Both the position numbers and the translations under genes were made by a program. The notes below the pieces were generated by a model that did not search any database, had not been told where the DNA came from, and saw only the letters and a program-made list of their open reading frames with translations. 8,957 nt of DNA from an uncultured Methylococcaceae bacterium (GTDB taxonomy: Bacteria > Pseudomonadota > Gammaproteobacteria > Methylococcales > Methylomonadaceae). Below are positions 5,527 through 8,957 of this stretch, one piece after another (within the stretch, counting starts at the first letter, position 1; each line of letters opens with the position of its first letter). The DNA lies in NCBI GenBank assembly GCA_903903765.1, contig CAIVAH010000079.1, forward strand, positions 1-8,957, in the 5' to 3' direction.

Positions 5527-7383
5527 CAATACAAAATCACTTACAACTAAACCAGTAGTTCCAACCAAAGTCACCGCAACTTCAAAATCAGCGACTTTAT
5601 CACCATTAATATCACCCGATAAAATACTGTTTAAATATTGTATTTCACCCGCATTTCCATCAAAAGCATTTGATCCTAAAAATTTAAAGGCTTGATCTCC
5701 AGAAAATTTTAAATTCGCATCAATACCTTTTAAATCAATTTTATCAGCTTGGGTATGTGCAAAATCTATAATGACATCATGCGTTTTACCGATAACAGAC
5801 TCGCTAATAGCGTTAAAATCAAAAATATCTGAGCCAAGTCCACCAGTTAATTTATCAGTACCTGCACCGCCGGTCAGAATATCATTGCCTGCTTCACCAT
5901 ATAAAGCATCATTACCATTACCACCGAAAAGACGGTCATCACCTTTACCGCCATGTAACTCGTCATTACCCTCTTTGCCATTAATATCACTAGCACCATT
6001 ACCACCGAAAAGCACATCATCCTTTCTTCGAGGGTCTTTATCCCCAACCTGCGTATCTGGCGCATCATCATCGGTATTGTTTACTAAAACGTTAGCAATT
6101 GATAGACCTGAACCACTAATCATACCGTCATAATTAATATCATCAGAAATCACTTTAGTACTAATGATATAAGCCACATCGCCATCTACCAGCTTATCAT
6201 CCACACCTTTTAAAGAAACCGTTTGCACTTGATTCCAATTTGCAGGAGTAAAAATCAATGTTTGCGTTGTTGACAGATTAATTTTAAAGACCCCTTCAGT
6301 CGCATCACTACTAGTTAGTATTATCCTCACGTCATAGTAAGGTGCGGCTTTAAGAACTAAACCAAATGATGTTGTGCCTCCAACCTCAGTGGTCACCATA
6401 TTCGTGATATTAGTAAAAGTAACACCAGGTTTAACCGAAGCTACCTTATTAAATTGTGCATCAATATTACCATCGGCATTAAAACGCGCCAAAAAAAGTG
6501 AATTATTTCCTGTATTATCTTGGGAATAGCCCGCAACGACAATTTTCGCATCTGCTTGAACTGTAACACTATTGGCATAAACACTATCGCCAAAATTTTT
6601 AATCAGCAAACCATCGCCACTAAAACTAGCATCCAAACTACCATTAGAGTTGTAACGTACTAGAGCAATACCTGCATGATTAGTATTACCCACTACAACA
6701 ATTTTACCATCCCCCTGTATCACTAAGTGCCTTGCCACGACAGCACTTCCAGTCGCCGTTAAAAAACTTGTATTAACTATGCCTTTATTTCCAAAACCAG
6801 CATCTATAGTACCATTCAAGTTATAGCGTACGACGCCAAATCCATTACTAGCATCTAACTGCACCAACTTACCATCAACTTGAGTTGCCGAACCTAGCCC
6901 AAAACCATCTGTACTTTTTAGAACTCGAGAGCTTTTACCATCACCATCAAAACTAGTATCTAAACTGCCATTACTCATATATTGGCTTTGCACATAATAA
7001 CGACTTTGAGTCACTAAATTCACGCTCACACCACTTACTAACAATTTACCATTTGCCAATGCACTCACTCTATAAGCGCTGTCATAAGCAAAATCTGTTG
7101 TTTGACGCCCATCACTACTAAAACTAGTATCCAAACTTCCGTTACTATTGTAACGACTTATCGCAAAATCGAAACTACCCGTATTAGCATTGTAAGCACT
7201 ACCCACAACGACTATTTTGCCGTTCACCTGAACTAGCAAGTTATTAGCCGTGGCAGAACCACCATAATTATCAATAACACTTCCTGAATAACCCAATACT
7301 GGAGTTATATTAGATAAGATGGTCGAACTTACGTTAGAAGAACTGATAATCGTTCTATTATTTGATAAACTTGAAAGAGTCAT
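5524..7383 (-). CDS. Secreted RTX protein with delta-60 and Calx-beta-like regions
   Basis: This is a large extracellular calcium-binding protein, probably exported by a type I system since no hydrophobic signal peptide is present. From the ATG at 7383 it has 619 residues. A Ser/Asn-rich N-terminus (1-40) is followed by five delta-60-type repeats at about 44-312, with motifs like RYNSNGSLDTSF and DGKIVVVG. A Calx-beta-like region at about 323-438 contains GVDDKLVDGDVAYII. Seven RTX nonapeptides span 460-522. The C-terminus resembles the serralysin (M10) type: it has IIDFAHTQADKIDL, an EF-hand-like DINGDKVADFE and the hydrophobic end VVSDFVL. No protease zinc site (HExxH) is visible, so an adhesive or structural role is more likely. 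An in-frame TTG at 7413 would add 10 residues and overlap the upstream gene; neither start has a good Shine-Dalgarno sequence, and ATG is preferred. No type I exporter genes are in view. Confidence 0.85.
   Translation of the reverse strand: MTLSSLSNNRTIISSSNVSSTILSNITPVLGYSGSVIDNYGGSATANNLLVQVNGKIVVVGSAYNANTGSFDFAISRYNSNGSLDTSFSSDGRQTTDFAYDSAYRVSALANGKLLVSGVSVNLVTQSRYYVQSQYMSNGSLDTSFDGDGKSSRVLKSTDGFGLGSATQVDGKLVQLDASNGFGVVRYNLNGTIDAGFGNKGIVNTSFLTATGSAVVARHLVIQGDGKIVVVGNTNHAGIALVRYNSNGSLDASFSGDGLLIKNFGDSVYANSVTVQADAKIVVAGYSQDNTGNNSLFLARFNADGNIDAQFNKVASVKPGVTFTNITNMVTTEVGGTTSFGLVLKAAPYYDVRIILTSSDATEGVFKINLSTTQTLIFTPANWNQVQTVSLKGVDDKLVDGDVAYIISTKVISDDINYDGMISGSGLSIANVLVNNTDDDAPDTQVGDKDPRRKDDVLFGGNGASDINGKEGNDELHGGKGDDRLFGGNGNDALYGEAGNDILTGGAGTDKLTGGLGSDIFDFNAISESVIGKTHDVIIDFAHTQADKIDLKGIDANLKFSGDQAFKFLGSNAFDGNAGEIQYLNSILSGDINGDKVADFEVAVTLVGTTGLVVSDFVL
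5818..6006 (-). repeat. RTX calcium-binding nonapeptide repeats (7 units)
   Basis: Seven consecutive nine-residue units follow the GGxGxDxUx pattern: GGNGASDIN, GKEGNDELH, GGKGDDRLF, GGNGNDALY, GEAGNDILT, GGAGTDKLT and GGLGSDIFD. A degenerate unit (PRRKDDVLF) precedes them. Such arrays fold into a parallel beta-roll on binding calcium outside the cell and are hallmarks of type I secreted proteins. Confidence 0.95.
6448..7254 (-). repeat. Delta-60 (DUF5122-type) repeats in the RTX protein
   Basis: Five imperfect units of about 40-65 residues each combine a DGKIVVVG-like strand with a Y/F-N-x-N/D-G-x-L/I-D-x-x-F motif: RYNSNGSLDTSF, QYMSNGSLDTSF, RYNLNGTIDAGF, RYNSNGSLDASF and RFNADGNIDAQF. 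DNA similarity is strongest over the SNGSLD codons. This spacing suggests beta-propeller-like blades, which is inference from the repeat family. Confidence 0.85.
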
Positions 7384-7396
7384 ACCAACAGAATAA

Positions 7397-8272
7397 TTAA
7401 AAAGCTCGCACAACTCTTACAGGAAAGGGATTGCCCTTATTTAAGTTAAACTGTTGAAAGCCGTTGCTAAAATTTTGACCCCAGGCATAAGACGTACCCG
7501 TATCAGAAGAACTCCAATAAATATAGTTAGGAGACTTAGCTACGACTATTTTTTGAGAATACATCAACTCAAGCTCATCCTTAGATGGTAAAAACCAATC
7601 AGCATAACCATTATTAACATAGGATTTTGCCATTTTTGCGGCCGTATTTTCCTCACTACAGCCGTTTACAATCGCAGTTGTATTAGTTGCTCCAGTGCCT
7701 ACTACAGTAGCTTTAGCACTCGGAATTGACTTACCATAACAACCCCATGCAAAATTAGAATTACCTCTAGAGTCAACTAAATCTGCAGGAGCAACCTCTA
7801 AGCCATGTAGGCCTGAGTTATCCGTCAAATGAATTACGATACCGCCCGCAGGACCGATATCGCCTAAACCATAAACCTGTGTATTGATTGGGGTACATGA
7901 TGTTTGCCATGAAGGAGCTTTAGCATTTTTAAAATATTGTAAGGTAGCAACATTACAATTATTATTGGTAAATTTGGGCGCAGGTAAAACTTGCCACTGG
8001 ATTCCATCCCAATATTGAATATCCCCAACATTAATGCCTGCCTGAGGCAAACCAACAGGACCTCTAGATCCAGTTGCACCTTTATCACCCTTGTCACCCT
8101 TAACACCCTGAGGACCTACGTCACCCTTAGGCCCCTTTAAACCTTGAATACCTGCCGGCCCCATTAAACCAATTGGACCTTGCGTACCAACACCGTAAGC
8201 ATTAGTTAAGGTTATTAAAAAAGTCATAATGACCAAACTGGTACAAGTACTTTTTAAACGAATAATAGGCAT
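7397..8272 (-). CDS. Exported collagen-like protein with DUF1566/Lcl C-terminal domain
   Basis: This is a secreted or surface protein with the layout of the Legionella collagen-like adhesin Lcl. In its 291 residues, a signal peptide (about 1-25, hydrophobic SLVIMTFLITLTNA) is followed by 16 uninterrupted Gly-X-Y triplets (29-76), rich in GPK/GDK and able to form a trimeric collagen helix. After a linker with QYWDGIQWQ (86-94), a C-terminal DUF1566-type domain runs from about 134 to 291. It contains GDIGPAGGIVI, the core YADWFLPSKDELELMY, YWSSSD and the closing FPVRVVRAF. Four cysteines (106, 126, 178, 205) could form disulfides in the periplasm or outside. It lies 84 bases after mtkB and 13 bases before the ATG of the RTX gene on the same strand. 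Role in attachment or matrix binding is inferred from Lcl. The start has only a weak Shine-Dalgarno sequence, but the signal peptide supports it. Confidence 0.82.
   Translation of the reverse strand: MPIIRLKSTCTSLVIMTFLITLTNAYGVGTQGPIGLMGPAGIQGLKGPKGDVGPQGVKGDKGDKGATGSRGPVGLPQAGINVGDIQYWDGIQWQVLPAPKFTNNNCNVATLQYFKNAKAPSWQTSCTPINTQVYGLGDIGPAGGIVIHLTDNSGLHGLEVAPADLVDSRGNSNFAWGCYGKSIPSAKATVVGTGATNTTAIVNGCSEENTAAKMAKSYVNNGYADWFLPSKDELELMYSQKIVVAKSPNYIYWSSSDTGTSYAWGQNFSNGFQQFNLNKGNPFPVRVVRAF
8045..8188 (-). repeat. Collagen-like Gly-X-Y repeat (16 triplets)
   Basis: Glycine occurs at every third residue from 29 to 74 of the collagen-like protein with no interruption. X and Y positions favour Pro, Lys and Asp, as in GPKGDVGPQG and GDKGDKG. 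Charged K-G-D triplets stabilise bacterial collagen helices, which lack hydroxyproline. The short length (48 residues) makes a stalk of modest extent. Confidence 0.95.
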
Positions 8273-8301
8273 GTTATATCGCTACTCTAGTAAATAATTA
8301 C

Positions 8302-8340
8302 AAGGATAACTTCATCTAGGGATGATTAGATATTACCCTT
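8302..8340 (-). promoter_or_regulatory. Nested hairpin downstream of mtkB
   Basis: In the minus-strand transcript AAGGGTAA pairs with TTATCCTT (8 bp with one G-U pair), enclosing a second stem TCATC-CCTA-GATGA. The one imperfect pair is a wobble only in the minus-strand RNA (A-C in the other), which fits a structure made in the mtkB-to-lcl direction. No T-run follows. It could be an mRNA 3'-end stabiliser or an attenuator before the collagen-like gene; the function is unproven. Confidence 0.35.
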
Positions 8341-8356
8341 TAAGACAACTTTTTAA

Positions 8357-8957
8357 TTATAACTTTGCTAATACAGCGGCAACAGTTTCACCCATTGCTG
8401 ATGGAGTTGGGCTAATATGAACACCTAACTCTCTTAATATCGCTACTTTTTCTGCCGCGCCTTCGCCCGCAGAAGAAATAATCGCACCGGCATGTCCCAT
8501 ACGACGACCTTCTGGTGCAGTTAAACCGGCAATATAGGCAATCACTGGTTTTGTCATATGCTCTTTCGCATAAAAGCCCGCTTCAACTTCTTGTGGACCG
8601 CCTATCTCACCAATCATTAAAACTACCTTGGTTTCTGGATCATTTTCAAAGTGCTCTAAGATGTCACGGTGTGAACTACCATTAATAGGATCACCACCGA
8701 TACCGACAGAAGTAGAAATACCAATGCCCAAACGCTTCATTTGGTCAGCCGCTTCATACCCTAAAGTTCCAGAACGACCTACGATACCCACATTACCTTG
8801 TTTGTAAATATGACCTGGCATAATACCTAACATTGAACGACCAGGACTGATAGTACCCGCACAGTTAGGGCCGGTTAATATCATGCGTTCTTCAACAGGA
8901 AAACGACGCAAAAAGTTTTTAACCGTCATCATGTCTTGAGTAGGAATACCATCGGTA
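8357..8957 (-). CDS. mtkB: Malate--CoA ligase (malate thiokinase) subunit MtkB, partial
   Basis: The C-terminal 199 residues of a succinyl-CoA synthetase alpha-type protein are visible; the N-terminal CoA-binding part lies beyond 8957, so the true start is not in the window. The reading frame continues upstream of the internal ATGs as TDGIPTQDMM. The phosphohistidine loop RRMGHAGAI is intact, with the His codon at 8492-8494. MtkB with MtkA makes malyl-CoA from malate, ATP and CoA in the serine cycle of C1 assimilation. Features recalled from methylotroph MtkB rather than SucD are VKNFLRRFP, GPNCAGTISPG (SucD has GPNCPG), SMLGIMPGHIY and GIGISTSVGIGGDPINGSS. The product ends normally at AAVLAKL. 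mtkA is expected just upstream, off the right edge. SucD is the alternative; the residue pattern favours MtkB. Confidence 0.8.
   Translation of the reverse strand, partial: TDGIPTQDMMTVKNFLRRFPVEERMILTGPNCAGTISPGRSMLGIMPGHIYKQGNVGIVGRSGTLGYEAADQMKRLGIGISTSVGIGGDPINGSSHRDILEHFENDPETKVVLMIGEIGGPQEVEAGFYAKEHMTKPVIAYIAGLTAPEGRRMGHAGAIISSAGEGAAEKVAILRELGVHISPTPSAMGETVAAVLAKL

Noticed and set aside
5771..6133. Plus-strand Pro/Ser-rich open frame of 120 codons
   Set aside because: It is the antisense shadow of the Gly/Asp-rich RTX repeats; its repeats mirror them and it has no independent support.
6448..7254. CRISPR-like or satellite DNA repeat
   Set aside because: The repeated bases are codons of protein repeats, vary between copies and have no uniform spacers.
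7864..8106. Minus-strand open frame of 80 codons inside the collagen-like gene
   Set aside because: It is an out-of-frame product of the same strand; the Gly-X-Y and DUF1566 frame is the coding one.
7383..8272. Collagen-like and RTX genes as one gene split by a frameshift
   Set aside because: The first protein ends with the normal DUF1566 closing motif FPVRVVRAF and a stop, and the second starts with its own Ser/Asn-rich N-terminus typical of non-Sec RTX proteins.
8357..8957. Calling the right-edge gene sucD
   Set aside because: The fold and phosphohistidine are shared, but GPNCAG, VKNFLRRFP and SMLGIMPGHIY match the MtkB pattern better.

Overview
The window looks like a chromosomal segment of an AT-rich gammaproteobacterium, most plausibly a methylotroph or methanotroph of the Methylococcales type. 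The ruvC-ruvA-ruvB-ybgC-tolQ-tolR order is a classic gammaproteobacterial arrangement. The truncated right-edge gene resembles the malate thiokinase subunit MtkB of the serine cycle more than the TCA-cycle protein SucD. The lineage is an inference from these two facts; no rRNA or methane monooxygenase gene is present to confirm it.

Layout: (1) Bases 1-3670, minus strand: a compact run transcribed right to left, ruvC, ruvA, ruvB, ybgC, tolQ, tolR (tolR runs off the left edge). ruvC/ruvA, ruvA/ruvB and tolQ/tolR each share a 4-base ATGA, and ybgC/tolQ overlap by 11 bases. This joins Holliday-junction processing to the inner-membrane motor of the Tol-Pal envelope system. (2) 3775-4419, minus: a short phosphoserine phosphatase that resembles the animal/plant type. 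(3) 4502-5482, plus: a divergent two-gene unit behind a strong extended -10 promoter. It encodes a membrane-anchored TlpA-like thiol oxidoreductase and the HemJ protoporphyrinogen oxidase. (4) 5524-8272, minus: a pair of exported-protein genes. The first in transcription order is a signal-peptide, collagen-like protein with a C-terminal DUF1566/Lcl domain (Lcl-like adhesin). The second is a ~619-residue RTX protein with delta-60 repeats, a Calx-beta-like region, calcium-binding nonapeptides and a type I secretion C-terminus. (5) 8357-8957, minus: the C-terminal two thirds of MtkB.

Most of the window is conserved housekeeping DNA. The accessory part is the collagen-like/RTX pair directly downstream of mtkB: two differently exported, probably adhesive proteins whose genes are 13 bases apart and likely cotranscribed. 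It is the best candidate here for an undescribed surface module. Smaller items worth checking are a perfect 8-bp hairpin touching the ybgC start codon, an extra CxxC on the cytoplasmic side of the TlpA-like protein, an operator-like dyad in the serB/tlpA-like divergent promoter, and a nested hairpin after mtkB. No tRNA, rRNA, CRISPR array, insertion sequence or phage gene was seen, and no gene-free stretch exceeds about 105 bases.
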